DNA of 64,000 nt from Thermoflavifilum aggregans (lineage in GTDB: Bacteria > Bacteroidota > Bacteroidia > Chitinophagales > Chitinophagaceae), in the NCBI RefSeq assembly GCF_002797735.1, contig NZ_PGFG01000001.1:744001-808000 (forward strand). The letters are read 5' to 3'. Position 1 is the stretch's first letter. Each line of letters opens with the position of its first letter. This document shows, piece by piece, positions 54,549 to 63,592 of this stretch. A program made the translations under genes and the position numbers. The notes under the pieces were generated by a model. The model was given only the letters and a program-made list of their open reading frames with translations. It did not search any database and had not been told where the DNA came from.

Positions 54549-55919
54549 ATGAGTATGAAACAAACATTTTTATGGTGCTTGATTGCTGTATCAGCTATCA
54601 TGGGCGCTTGTTCTAAAAAGAGTGACAATCCTACTCCTCAACCTCCGGGATCCACTTCAGGTGATACTATTAACATAAGAGGAACTATCACCAGCAATAC
54701 TACTTGGAGTAGCAATAAGGTGTACAGGCTTCGTGGATATGTGTATGTGGATTCACCGGCTGTATTAACCATTGAAGCGGGAACTAAAATTATCAGCAAT
54801 AAAGATTCAGCAGGAGTGCTGGTTATTTACAAAGGAGCAAAAATCATAGCGCAAGGAACAAAAGACAAACCTATTGTTTTTACTTCTGCAGAAGCCAATC
54901 CCAAGCCTGGTGATCTGGGTGGCGTTGTATTGGTGGGTAAGGCTACAGGAAATGGCAACCATGCTGTATTGGAAGGCGGTGTGGATGATAAACACAAATT
55001 ATTTGGTGGAAATGATGATCATGATAATTCCGGTATTTTGCGGTATGTACGTATTGAATATGGAGGAAAAGCTGTAAATCCGGATGATGAAATTAATGGA
55101 TTGTCGTTATATACCGTGGGCGATGGAACCACCATTGAATATATACAAGTTATACGCGGATTGGATGATGCGTATGAATTTTTTGGCGGATCCGTTAACT
55201 GCAGATATCTGATTGCTTACAATTCTGCAGATGATGATTATGATATGGACGATGGATATCATGGTAAAATTCAATTTGCTATTTCCATCAAAGATCCCGG
55301 ATTTACAGATAAAAAAACAGGAGGTGATTTGTCACACAATTTTGAAGTGGATAACACCAATGGTTCTTCCAAACCTTATACTGCTACTCCTATCACACAC
55401 CCTTTGCTTTCGAATTTTACAGCTATTGGCCCAAATAATGCAGCCAATACCAGTCCGGATTATGGTTATGGCATGCGCTGGAGAAGAGGTGCACAGTTTG
55501 AACTGGTGAATTCCATTGTGATTGGCGGCCAGAAAGCAGGACTTGATCTGGATAATGATCCCACTGTGCAGTATTACAAAGACGGAATAAGTGGTTTCCG
55601 CAATTCATTCCTCCATGCCGTAAACAATGTAACACAGGTAGATAAATTGAATGATCCATCTCTTCTTTCTGCAGCAGAGTTGAAACAGCTGGTAACAGGA
55701 AGAGACGGCAGTATAATTTTTACTAATCCTGCTGATATTCAGCTTACTGATCCATTTAACAATGCCCAGCCTAACGTGAAACCCAAAGCAGGTTCTCCTG
55801 CATTAACCGGAGCAAAATTTGATGGAAACTTTAATGATAGTTTCTTTCAGAAAGTAAATTTTATTGGTGCTATCGGAACTGATGACTGGACACAGGGATG
55901 GGCGGTATGGAATAAATAA
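54549..55919 (+). CDS. Lipoprotein with parallel beta-helix-like body
   Basis: About 456 aa from the ATG at 54549; lipobox Cys21 (MGAC) follows a short hydrophobic signal. After a Pro/Ser linker, repeated short strands (SPAVLTIEAGTKI, AGVLVIYKGAKIIAQG, KPIVFTS, LRYVRIEYGG, GTTIEYIQVIRG) suggest a right-handed beta helix. Acid-rich stretches (SADDDYDMDDGYHG) may bind calcium. It lies 107 bp after the TonB receptor gene and is probably its surface-exposed ligand-binding partner, taking the place of a SusD. No known family was recognised with certainty. Confidence 0.75.
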   Translation: MSMKQTFLWCLIAVSAIMGACSKKSDNPTPQPPGSTSGDTINIRGTITSNTTWSSNKVYRLRGYVYVDSPAVLTIEAGTKIISNKDSAGVLVIYKGAKIIAQGTKDKPIVFTSAEANPKPGDLGGVVLVGKATGNGNHAVLEGGVDDKHKLFGGNDDHDNSGILRYVRIEYGGKAVNPDDEINGLSLYTVGDGTTIEYIQVIRGLDDAYEFFGGSVNCRYLIAYNSADDDYDMDDGYHGKIQFAISIKDPGFTDKKTGGDLSHNFEVDNTNGSSKPYTATPITHPLLSNFTAIGPNNAANTSPDYGYGMRWRRGAQFELVNSIVIGGQKAGLDLDNDPTVQYYKDGISGFRNSFLHAVNNVTQVDKLNDPSLLSAAELKQLVTGRDGSIIFTNPADIQLTDPFNNAQPNVKPKAGSPALTGAKFDGNFNDSFFQKVNFIGAIGTDDWTQGWAVWNK

Positions 55920-55971
55920 GCTGTATTTCTTCCGGCTGCTTTTCATCAATATACAAGCAGTGATGGTGTAG

Positions 55972-56008
55972 GGTATCGTCTCGCACAATGCGGGGCGATA
56001 CCTGTTTT
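55972..56008 (+). terminator. Rho-independent terminator of the TonB-lipoprotein unit
   Basis: Outer stem GGTATCG/CGATACC with a six-pair inner stem (CTCGCA/TGCGGG, one G-T), followed by TGTTTTATT. The T-run is on the plus strand only, so it serves the lipoprotein gene and ends within the 3' end of the converging kinase gene. Confidence 0.65.
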
Positions 56009-57059
56009 ATTCCCGGAATAATTCGAGGGTGAATCCGAAAGTAGAACCGATATCAGGTTTGCTGCGTACGTGAATGGTTTGCCCGTGTGCTTCAATGATA
56101 TGTTTTACAATGGCAAGGCCAAGGCCTGTGCCACCTGCATCCCTGCTGCGTGCCTTATCAGTTCGGTAAAAACGTTCAAAAACCCTGGTTAAATGTTCTT
56201 CTGCAATGCCGATTCCGTCATCTGAAATTTCAATCAGTACATGTTGTTCATCCGTGTTATATACACTTGCAAAAGTATGTCCATCCTGCTTTCCGTATTT
56301 GATGGAATTATCAATCAGATTGATCAATACCTCACGTATCCTTTCTTTATCAGCATACACCGTAACCGGAGTTTCACATCCTTTCTTCAGGTAAAACTGA
56401 ATGTTTTTCTGGGAAGCCTTCAGGGACAGCAAATCAAATACATCTTTAATCAGATCCTGGATTACAAATGCTTCTTTATTCAACTGAATTTCACCGCTTT
56501 CCAGGCGGGAGATTTCATCCACATCATCAATCAGTCTGCATAAACGGTCTATATTTTTGGCTGCATTCTTCAGAAATGTGCGGTTTACTTCTGAATCTTC
56601 AATTGCGCCATCGAGCAAGGTGTGAATATATCCCTGAATAGCAAAAATGGGTGTTTTCAGTTCATGTGAAAGATTCATCAGAAATTCCTTTCTGAATTTT
56701 TCATTTTTGCGTAATACTTCTAGTTCATTGCGTTGCTGGGATGCCCATAATTCCACATCGTGTTGCACTTCTTCCAGCGTTGGTTTGGGAAGCACATGAC
56801 TCTGAAAAAACTCTTCCTGCGGGGTAGCTTTGGTTTGGTAAATAAGCTTGTAAATCAATTTGATTTTTCGGTACAGGAATCTTTCCATCACATAGCGGAT
56901 GATAGCCAATGCGGCAGCCCATGTGACAAGACTTAACCACAGAAGCTGAAGTATATGCAGGTGCATCAGAGCGCCTGCCAGCATGGCAACTATGCCGATG
57001 ATGATGGCACTGAAAAATGATAACTTACCCGTTGAAAGATTTTTGTCGTTAAATAACAT
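56007..57059 (-). CDS. PhoR-like sensor histidine kinase
   Basis: About 350 aa. Two adjacent transmembrane helices (about 14-34 and 37-56) with almost no periplasmic loop, then a short helical linker and HisKA (NLSHELKTPIFAIQGYIHTLLDG), N box NLIDNSIKYG, G1 DDGIGI, F box ERFYRTDKARSRD and G2 GTGLGLAIVKHIIE. The kinase core is closest to the PhoR/WalK type. The lack of a sensor domain suggests a membrane or partner-protein signal. It is downstream of its regulator (79-bp gap) with a promoter element in between. Confidence 0.85.
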   Translation of the reverse strand: MLFNDKNLSTGKLSFFSAIIIGIVAMLAGALMHLHILQLLWLSLVTWAAALAIIRYVMERFLYRKIKLIYKLIYQTKATPQEEFFQSHVLPKPTLEEVQHDVELWASQQRNELEVLRKNEKFRKEFLMNLSHELKTPIFAIQGYIHTLLDGAIEDSEVNRTFLKNAAKNIDRLCRLIDDVDEISRLESGEIQLNKEAFVIQDLIKDVFDLLSLKASQKNIQFYLKKGCETPVTVYADKERIREVLINLIDNSIKYGKQDGHTFASVYNTDEQHVLIEISDDGIGIAEEHLTRVFERFYRTDKARSRDAGGTGLGLAIVKHIIEAHGQTIHVRSKPDIGSTFGFTLELFRE

Positions 57060-57077
57060 AGAAACAGGCTATTGTTT

Positions 57078-57085
57078 CAAATATA
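57078..57085 (-). promoter_or_regulatory. -7 promoter element before the PhoR-like gene
   Basis: TATATTTG on the minus strand, full consensus. TTTTG lies 15 bp upstream, slightly short for a -33. It would give the kinase its own transcript. Confidence 0.4.
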
Positions 57086-57138
57086 GTAAGAATACACGTA
57101 CAAAAAAGTAAAGCCTGCGGGAAGAAAAAAGAGGGCGT

Positions 57139-57819
57139 TTAACCCTCGAATTTATAGCCTACGCCTTTTACTGTGGAGATCAGGTCTGCACCTAATTTTT
57201 GCCTGATTTTGCGGATATGTACATCGATGGTGCGATCGCCTACGATCACATCTGTTCCCCATACCTGGTTGAGGATTTCATTGCGCATGAATACCCTGCC
57301 TGGCCTGGATGCCAGAAGTTTGAGCAGTTCGAACTCTTTTTTGGCCAATATCACAGGTTTGCCCTGGTAAACAACATGAAATTTTTCGGAATCAATAATC
57401 AGATCTCCTATCTGCATCACAGGTTCATCCTGCTTTTTCATGCGTCTGAACAGGGCATTTACCCGGCTGATCAGCAGGTTAGGTTTTATGGGTTTTGTAA
57501 CATAATCATCAGCACCCAGATTTAACCCTTCCATTTCATGTGCATCATCATTCAAAGCTGTGAGAAACAAAATCATCGTATCCTGAAATGCAGGCTGGGA
57601 TTTCAGTTCGCGGCACACTTCCATTCCGTTTTTTCCGGGCATCATGATATCCAGAATAATCAAGTGTGGCAGATAGGCCCTGGCTTTTTCAATGGCTTCC
57701 TGACCATCCGTAGCAACAAAAGTTTCGTAGCCGGCATTTTTCAGATTATAGCTGATAATAGCCAGGATATCAGGTTCATCATCGACTATCAAGATCCTGC
57801 CAGCAGAAGGTGTTTGCAT
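57139..57819 (-). CDS. PhoB/OmpR-family response regulator
   Basis: About 226 aa from ATG 57819 (a TTG two codons upstream is in frame). Receiver domain: ILIVDDEPDILAI with the acid pair, phosphoacceptor Asp in LIILDIMMPGKNG, Thr in FLTALND, Lys in DDYVTKPIKP. The C-terminal winged helix has VILAKKEFELLKLLASRPGRVFMRNEIL and DVIVGDRTIDVHIRKIRQKLG. Such regulators bind direct repeats 10-11 bp apart, like those at 51574. Phosphate as the signal is inferred only. Confidence 0.88.
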   Translation of the reverse strand: MQTPSAGRILIVDDEPDILAIISYNLKNAGYETFVATDGQEAIEKARAYLPHLIILDIMMPGKNGMEVCRELKSQPAFQDTMILFLTALNDDAHEMEGLNLGADDYVTKPIKPNLLISRVNALFRRMKKQDEPVMQIGDLIIDSEKFHVVYQGKPVILAKKEFELLKLLASRPGRVFMRNEILNQVWGTDVIVGDRTIDVHIRKIRQKLGADLISTVKGVGYKFEG

Positions 57820-57844
57820 GATCAATACTTAGCCCTTTAGTAAG

Positions 57845-57852
57845 CAAATTTA
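57845..57852 (-). promoter_or_regulatory. -7 promoter element of the regulator gene
   Basis: TAAATTTG on the minus strand, full consensus, 25 bp before the ATG. Confidence 0.5.
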
Positions 57853-57878
57853 ATCGCGTTCATATTTTTTTTACTTAA

Positions 57879-57903
57879 AATTAACATTATGAAATTGTTA
57901 ATT
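57879..57903. promoter_or_regulatory. Inverted repeat in the divergent regulator/744-aa gene promoter region
   Basis: AATTAACA, 9 bp, TGTTAATT, perfect arms. It lies 26 bp upstream of the regulator's -7 element and 60 bp upstream of that of the divergent gene. It is AT-rich, so modest weight. Confidence 0.4.
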
Positions 57904-57963
57904 CATCCCCATTATTTCTGTTTTGCAACGGGTTGAGGAGATAAGCCTTGAAAAAAATGGCGG

Positions 57964-57971
57964 TAAATTTG
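57964..57971 (+). promoter_or_regulatory. -7 promoter element of the 744-aa gene
   Basis: TAAATTTG, full consensus, 19 bp before the ATG at 57991. Confidence 0.5.
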
Positions 57972-57990
57972 CAAGCTGCTTAAAAAAAAG

Positions 57991-60225
57991 ATGATGCATT
58001 GTTTACTGATCTGGATATTAGGATGGAATTTGGTGGGCATGGGAAAACCGGATACCATCGGTATTTCCGTGCCCATCAGCAGGCAGCTGATTCATGAACA
58101 GATCAATCATGCACAGGCCGAAGCCTTACATGCACTTTATTCCACTTTAGATACATCTGCAGCCAGGTATGATACCCGCCTCACTGATATGCAGGCCCGC
58201 GAAGCCCGGGCGCGTGAAGCTCTCACCAAAGAAGTGAATGATATACAGCTGTTTGTTGAAAGCAGTGCATACGAACATCGGATCAAGTATTACTACCTGT
58301 ATGGTCTTTATCATGTGCTAAGCCTGTATGCCTATCAGGTGCAGCATGGTGAGCTGGATGCCCTGCTGGCGCCACTACTCATTAAGCAGTTTCGTGAGAT
58401 GATGCAGGCCGATATGCAAGGAAAAAGCATTGCAAGTTGCCTGGATGATGTGCCCTATCAGGTAGGTTTTATCAACATTGAAGGTTTTCCCAATAATTAT
58501 GGCTATCGGGTTGCCAAAACCATTTTATTCCGCGCATTTGCAGCTGCACATCCTGAGCAGGTGCTTACTTCATTGCAAGGGCCGTATGCTGAGTTTTTAA
58601 ATGAACCTTTTACCGATACCATCATTGCAAGGGTAGCCCGCTTATATCCGCAGCGGGTGTATGATTATGCTACATCCTATACAGCAGTAGGTAATGCCAT
58701 TCGCCGCAACCCTGATTCACTGGTGCAAACCATTGTGCGCATCGGACAGGCTCCTTACGCGATTCAGATTCTGCCTTTCCTGGATGGATTGGTGCATAAA
58801 CAATATACTATTCAGCAACTCGAAAAAATCATTCCGGATCAGGATGCATATTACCGTTTATGCGTGCAGACAGTGATCGACATGCGCAGGAAATGGCTCA
58901 ATGATACACCCGTGCTGAATCTGAAAGGGATGGAACAAAATGTGAAACGGGCTGCATTGCATTATATCCGTACCATCAATGATTTGCATGATACGCTGGA
59001 TGCTGTGCGGTTTGCCTGTGTGGATGCCTTTACACCGCAGGAAATATATTATCTGTTGATCAATGGTGAAGAAGAAATTTACACTTCGAGCTATGTGGGT
59101 TTGTTCAAACGGATGATGCAACGTTTGCAGCCTCCGCGTGGTGATAAGCTGTTGATGTCGGTGTATTTTGACCGGTTTAAGAAATTTATTACCATGGCTG
59201 CAGCTTACAACACATTGAACGATTTTCTGCAGTCCATGCCTGAAGCAAACGCCACAGCATTGATGGAACAGTTTGTGAGCGGACTGGAAAAGACAGAAAC
59301 GCTGGAGGATGCGGTAGATGTGGCCGATGCATTTGGTAGCATCCGGGATGCCCGGCTGCTGGATTTTCTGCGCCGGGAAGTAGATAAGAATTACTTGGTT
59401 ATGCAAAAGCAGCAGAACCAAAGAGGGCAGGTCATTTATGCTTTGCTGGCCAGCTTGTTTTCCAGCCGGGTACATGATCAGCAGGATTCGGTGTGGTCGC
59501 AGGATATCAGCCGGAAATTTCATTTGCCACCTATTGATAAAGTACCCTTTTCCAGCCTCGTTGGCGATAACGGAAGAGTATATGAAGAAGTATTATTTTA
59601 TGGTGACAAAGACGGTTTTGAATCTTTCAATAGTTTCATGAGCAGCTTTCGAGGCAATGAATGGAAGATTACCAAAAACAGCTATTGGCTCACCATCGAA
59701 TCGCAGCGCGGTAAGCCAATTACCATTTTTGTGAAATTACCTTTTGCCGATGCTGATCAGGATGAACTGGCCATGAGCAAACTCAGTGCTTATCTGAATG
59801 CGCAGCAGATTCATCCCACCATCTATATTCATCGCGGTCATAGTTATCATGTCAATGCCACCATTGCCCAGTTGCAGAGTTCTGCCCGGATCGTCATCCT
59901 CGGCTCATGCGGAGGTTATAACAGCCTGGCATCGGTATTACAGGTGTCCCCGCAGGCACAGATTATTTCATCCAAGCAAACCGGTACCCTGTTCGTGAAC
60001 GAACCCATCATCCGGGCTATTGAAGAAAATATCTTGGCCGGAAAAGATATTGTATGGGAAAAATTATGGAATCAGTTGGCGGCTGAACTCCGAAAAACGC
60101 CTCATTACGACCAGTTTGAGGATTATATTCCGCCCCATAAAAACATGGGTGCTATTTTCATCAAGGCCTATCATCAGCTGATGCAGGACAATGCCGACAG
60201 GCCGGCATCCGATGATGAGCCCTGA
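57991..60225 (+). CDS. 744-aa unknown protein with possible clan CD His/Cys dyad
   Basis: A weak signal-peptide-like N-terminus (MMHCLLIWILGW) precedes a long helical region (about 30-480) without recognised repeats. In the C-terminal ~170 residues a Rossmann-like pattern appears: strand TIYIHRGHSY with His614 and His617, then a helix, then strand RIVILGSCGGYN with Cys640, followed by SPQAQIISSKQTGT and a closing helix. His-then-Cys at the ends of neighbouring strands is the layout of caspase/gingipain/CHAT-type (clan CD) proteases. I recognise no named family. It is divergent from the PhoB-like gene and followed by an ABC exporter. Protease activity is a hypothesis. Confidence 0.7.
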   Translation: MMHCLLIWILGWNLVGMGKPDTIGISVPISRQLIHEQINHAQAEALHALYSTLDTSAARYDTRLTDMQAREARAREALTKEVNDIQLFVESSAYEHRIKYYYLYGLYHVLSLYAYQVQHGELDALLAPLLIKQFREMMQADMQGKSIASCLDDVPYQVGFINIEGFPNNYGYRVAKTILFRAFAAAHPEQVLTSLQGPYAEFLNEPFTDTIIARVARLYPQRVYDYATSYTAVGNAIRRNPDSLVQTIVRIGQAPYAIQILPFLDGLVHKQYTIQQLEKIIPDQDAYYRLCVQTVIDMRRKWLNDTPVLNLKGMEQNVKRAALHYIRTINDLHDTLDAVRFACVDAFTPQEIYYLLINGEEEIYTSSYVGLFKRMMQRLQPPRGDKLLMSVYFDRFKKFITMAAAYNTLNDFLQSMPEANATALMEQFVSGLEKTETLEDAVDVADAFGSIRDARLLDFLRREVDKNYLVMQKQQNQRGQVIYALLASLFSSRVHDQQDSVWSQDISRKFHLPPIDKVPFSSLVGDNGRVYEEVLFYGDKDGFESFNSFMSSFRGNEWKITKNSYWLTIESQRGKPITIFVKLPFADADQDELAMSKLSAYLNAQQIHPTIYIHRGHSYHVNATIAQLQSSARIVILGSCGGYNSLASVLQVSPQAQIISSKQTGTLFVNEPIIRAIEENILAGKDIVWEKLWNQLAAELRKTPHYDQFEDYIPPHKNMGAIFIKAYHQLMQDNADRPASDDEP

Positions 60226-60256
60226 GCGGCTTGCCACAGGCCTGCGGTGGAATCCG

Positions 60257-60264
60257 TAAATTTG
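60257..60264 (+). promoter_or_regulatory. -7 promoter element of the ABC exporter gene
   Basis: TAAATTTG, full consensus, 19 bp before the TTG start. A TTG lies 23 bp upstream, at the edge of normal -33 spacing. Confidence 0.5.
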
Positions 60265-60283
60265 CAAACTTAAGCTTTACGTT

Positions 60284-62041
60284 TTGTCCCAGAAGAAGAT
60301 ATTCGATGTGGGGTTGATGCGCCGGCTGTTGCGGTATGCCCGGCCTTATAGCCGCCTGTTTTACACCAGTGTGGGGCTGGCTGTTCTATTAGCTGCCATT
60401 GCCCCGGTGAGGCCCTATCTGATTCAGGTGACGGTTGACCGGTATATTGCCAACAACCTGCTGAAGATGGTCATCTGGATTACTGTGATTCAGATAGGCA
60501 TTCTGTTGATAGAAACCCTGATGCGTTTTGCTTTCTCCTATCTTACCAGCGTATTGGGGCAGTCCGTCATCCGCGACATGCGGATGGAAGTATACCGCAA
60601 AATCATCAGCCTGAACCTGCGCTATTTTGATCGCACGCCGGTAGGCACTCTTACTACCCGCACCATCAACGATATTGAAGCCATCAACGAAATCTTTTCC
60701 GAAGGCCTGATTTCGATTGTAGCTGACCTGCTCACCATTGTTTCCATTATGGCAATCATGCTGGCAACGGATTGGCGGCTGGCGCTCATTACCCTCTCGG
60801 CATTTCCCATTTTGCTGGTGGCTACTTACCTGTTCAAGGAAAGCGTGAACAAATCCTTCTTTCGGGTGCGCAATGCCGTGGCAGCGCTGAATGCCTTTGT
60901 GCAGGAACATCTTTCAGGTATGGTGGTGGTGCAGGCATTTGCCACTGAACCTCAGGAATTCGAAAAGTTTAAAAAAATCAATCGTGAATATCGCAAAGCC
61001 AATATTGATGCCATTTTTGCCTATTCCGTATTTTTCCCGGTAGTTGAAATCATTTCCGCTCTTTGTATAGGCCTGCTGGTATGGTACGGGGCTTATGAAG
61101 AAATTCATCAGATCAGTTCAGCCGGTATCATCATCAGCTTTGTGTTGTACATCAACCTGTTGTTTCGTCCGCTGCGTACGCTGGCCGATAAGTTCAACAC
61201 GTTGCAGATGGGGATGGTTGCCTGTGAACGCATTTTCAAAGTGCTGGATCATGACGCCACCATTCCCGATACCGGCACTTATGCGCCAGCCCATGTAAAA
61301 GGCGAGATACAATTTGACCATGTGTGGTTTTCCTATGATGGAGAAGAATACGTGTTAAAAGATATCAGTTTTCGGGTAAATCCCGGAGAAACCCTGGCTA
61401 TTGTGGGGCATACGGGTTCGGGAAAAACCAGCCTGATCAGCGTGTTGAACAGGCTGTATGATATTCAGCGGGGCCGTATCCTGATTGACGGGGTGGATAT
61501 CCGTTCTTACCAGCTGAAGGCCCTTCGCAGCCGCATTGGTGTGGTGTTGCAGGATGTTTTTCTGTTTTCCGGATCAATTTACGACAATATTACCCTGCAC
61601 AACCGGCAGATTCCCCTGGAACGGGTGGAGCAGGCTGCCCGGCTCATTGGCATGCACGATTTTATTATGCGCCTCCCGGGCGGATATCATTATCGGGTGA
61701 TGGAACGGGGCACCACGCTTTCTCTGGGGCAGAGGCAGCTCATTGCTTTTATCCGCGCCATTCTGTTTGACCCCGCCATTCTGGTGCTTGATGAAGCAAC
61801 CTCTTCGGTTGATACAGAATCAGAAATGCTGATTCAGCGTGCAATTGATACCCTGATCAAGGGACGTACCTCCATTGTCATTGCGCACCGGCTTTCCACC
61901 ATCCGGAAAGCACATCAGATTCTGGTGATGGATAAGGGAGAAATCCGGGAAATAGGTACACATGAAGAGCTGCTGCAACGCAAAGGATATTATTTCCGGC
62001 TGCACAGCATGCAATTTCAACAGGCTGAAGCTGAGAGCTAA
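60284..62041 (+). CDS. MsbA-like ABC exporter (fused membrane and ATPase domains)
   Basis: About 585 aa. Six transmembrane helices (about 20-310), then an ATPase with Walker A GHTGSGKTS (375-383), Q-loop VVLQDVFLF, signature LSLGQRQ (canonical LSGGQ with Gly to Leu), Walker B ILVLDEATSSVD and the H-loop AHRLST. It probably works as a homodimer exporting a lipid or hydrophobic compound. The start is TTG 60284; a later ATG (60317) would also fit. The substrate is unknown. Confidence 0.9.
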   Translation: MSQKKIFDVGLMRRLLRYARPYSRLFYTSVGLAVLLAAIAPVRPYLIQVTVDRYIANNLLKMVIWITVIQIGILLIETLMRFAFSYLTSVLGQSVIRDMRMEVYRKIISLNLRYFDRTPVGTLTTRTINDIEAINEIFSEGLISIVADLLTIVSIMAIMLATDWRLALITLSAFPILLVATYLFKESVNKSFFRVRNAVAALNAFVQEHLSGMVVVQAFATEPQEFEKFKKINREYRKANIDAIFAYSVFFPVVEIISALCIGLLVWYGAYEEIHQISSAGIIISFVLYINLLFRPLRTLADKFNTLQMGMVACERIFKVLDHDATIPDTGTYAPAHVKGEIQFDHVWFSYDGEEYVLKDISFRVNPGETLAIVGHTGSGKTSLISVLNRLYDIQRGRILIDGVDIRSYQLKALRSRIGVVLQDVFLFSGSIYDNITLHNRQIPLERVEQAARLIGMHDFIMRLPGGYHYRVMERGTTLSLGQRQLIAFIRAILFDPAILVLDEATSSVDTESEMLIQRAIDTLIKGRTSIVIAHRLSTIRKAHQILVMDKGEIREIGTHEELLQRKGYYFRLHSMQFQQAEAES

Positions 62042-62083
62042 AAAATTTTCGGAAACAGATGCCGGAGTTGCGCGATTAATCTT

Positions 62084-62091
62084 TACCTTTG
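62084..62091 (+). promoter_or_regulatory. -7 promoter element of the atpB operon
   Basis: TACCTTTG, full consensus and the same 8-mer as in the atpDC promoter, 18 bp before the ATG. The -33 is not clear. Confidence 0.5.
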
Positions 62092-62109
62092 CGCAAATTT
62101 TTCAGCCGG

Positions 62110-63231
62110 ATGACGGGGAATTCCATAAAAATAGCTGCAGTGGCTCGTTTTGTTGTTTCATGCCTGCTTTTTGTTGGTTTCGTTGTTCCGGTACGAGCTG
62201 AAGAAGCTGGGTTCCGGCCCGACAAGGTGATCCTGGAGCATATCAGCGATGCACACGACTGGCATTTTTTCACGATCAACAATCATCCCGTTATCTGGCA
62301 TTTGCCGGTGATTTTGTACGTACCCAAGCAGGGATTCACAGTTTTTTCTTCTGCAAAATTTGAAGAAGGCCGCGTGCCGCATGATGGATTTCAGTTGCTT
62401 ACGGAGGAATATATTGAGAAATATCATCTCGACCCTCAGAAATTTCTGGAAGGACATATCATTGCCGTACATCCGGATGGCTCACCCAATCTGGATAAGC
62501 CCGTGTATGATCTTTCGCTGACCCGCAATGTGATTCAGATGATGGTGGCGGCATTGCTGATGATCTTTTTGTTCACCAGGGTTGCCCGTCGTTATCAAGA
62601 AGCGCCTCATCGTGCGCCACATGGCTGGCAGAATGCCATTGAGCCCATTGTATTGTTTATCCGCGATGATGTGGCTCGTGCTTTTCTGGGTGAGAAAGCC
62701 GAAAAATACTTGCCGTATTTGCTGACGGTATTCTTTTTTATCTGGATCAATGCATTGCTGGGGCTGATTCCGGGATCGGCCAATGTGCCGGGCAACATTG
62801 CGTTTACCGGTGTGCTGGCCCTGATTACCTTGTTTTTCATTGTCATCAGCTCCACCCGTCAGTATTGGGGACATATCCTCTGGCCGCCGGATGTGCCTCT
62901 TTTTGTGAAATTTATTCTGATCCCGGTAGAAATCCTGAGTTTTTTCACCAAGCCCTTTGCCCTGATGATCCGGTTGTTTGCCAACATGCTGGCAGGACAT
63001 CTGATCATCATCAGCATTCTGTCGCTTATTTTCATATTTGGCGGATTGGCTGTTGCGGCGGGTTGGGGGTTTTCGATCGTTTCCGTGGCCTTTACGGTGT
63101 TCATGTATTTAGTGGAGTTGCTGGTAGGGTTTATTCAAGCCTATATTTTCACGAGTCTTTCGGCTCTGTTTATTTCACAGGCTTTTGAAACTGGCCACCA
63201 TCACGGATCGGAAGAAGAAACTGTCATTTAG
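62110..63231 (+). CDS. atpB: F0 ATP synthase subunit a
   Basis: About 373 aa. Forms the proton half-channels next to the c-ring. An N-terminal signal/anchor and a periplasmic extension of ~130 residues (residues about 25-135) precede the a-subunit core, a layout common in Bacteroidota. The core includes the essential-Arg helix in FALMIRLFANMLAGH and a final helix VGFIQAYIFTSLSALFIS. Start ATG 62110. It opens the atpBEF operon. Confidence 0.93.
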   Translation: MTGNSIKIAAVARFVVSCLLFVGFVVPVRAEEAGFRPDKVILEHISDAHDWHFFTINNHPVIWHLPVILYVPKQGFTVFSSAKFEEGRVPHDGFQLLTEEYIEKYHLDPQKFLEGHIIAVHPDGSPNLDKPVYDLSLTRNVIQMMVAALLMIFLFTRVARRYQEAPHRAPHGWQNAIEPIVLFIRDDVARAFLGEKAEKYLPYLLTVFFFIWINALLGLIPGSANVPGNIAFTGVLALITLFFIVISSTRQYWGHILWPPDVPLFVKFILIPVEILSFFTKPFALMIRLFANMLAGHLIIISILSLIFIFGGLAVAAGWGFSIVSVAFTVFMYLVELLVGFIQAYIFTSLSALFISQAFETGHHHGSEEETVI

Positions 63232-63262
63232 TTTTTATTCACCTATAAAAGTTCACATCAGT

Positions 63263-63514
63263 ATGGTTTCATTAGGGATTTTACTGGCAGCCGACGGACT
63301 GGCAAAAATGGGTGCCGCTATCGGAGCTGGCTTTGCAGCTATCGGCGCAGGTATTGGTATTGGCCAGATTGGTCGCAATGCCATGGACGCCATTGCCCGT
63401 CAGCCCGAAGTGGTCGGCGAAATTCGCTCGAACATGATCATTATGGCCGCGCTGGTAGAAGGGGTTGCCCTCTTTGCCGTGGTCGTGGCTGTGCTGGCGC
63501 TGTTCGTTGGCTAA
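63263..63514 (+). CDS. atpE: F0 ATP synthase subunit c
   Basis: 83 aa, two transmembrane helices in a hairpin. The proton-carrying residue is Glu66 (ALVEGVALF), and the polar loop is RNAMDAIARQPE. GAAIGAGFAAIGAGIGIGQIG is the Gly-rich first helix. ATG 63263 gives the normal c-subunit size; the frame runs further upstream into the atpB end. A hairpin follows. Confidence 0.95.
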   Translation: MVSLGILLAADGLAKMGAAIGAGFAAIGAGIGIGQIGRNAMDAIARQPEVVGEIRSNMIIMAALVEGVALFAVVVAVLALFVG

Positions 63515-63521
63515 CATTTTC

Positions 63522-63560
63522 ATTACTGCATCCGGCGCAAAGGGCAAAGGATGCAGTAAT
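63522..63560 (+). promoter_or_regulatory. Hairpin between atpE and atpF
   Basis: Arms ATTACTGCATCC and GGATGCAGTAAT, a perfect 12-bp stem with a 15-nt loop, then TTTTGTTTG. It lies 8 bp past the atpE stop and could stabilise the mRNA end or partly terminate transcription. Confidence 0.65.
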
Positions 63561-63592
63561 TTTGTTTGCATGTGATTTACAATTTCTGAAAT

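Noticed and set aside
57836-57843. TTTAGTAA half-site near the PhoB-like gene, like the operator at 51490
   Set aside because: The other arm matches at only 5 of 8 positions; chance in AT-rich DNA is likely.
58858-59523. 221-aa open frame on the minus strand within the 744-aa gene
   Set aside because: No domain or promoter; the plus frame has a promoter and spans the whole region.
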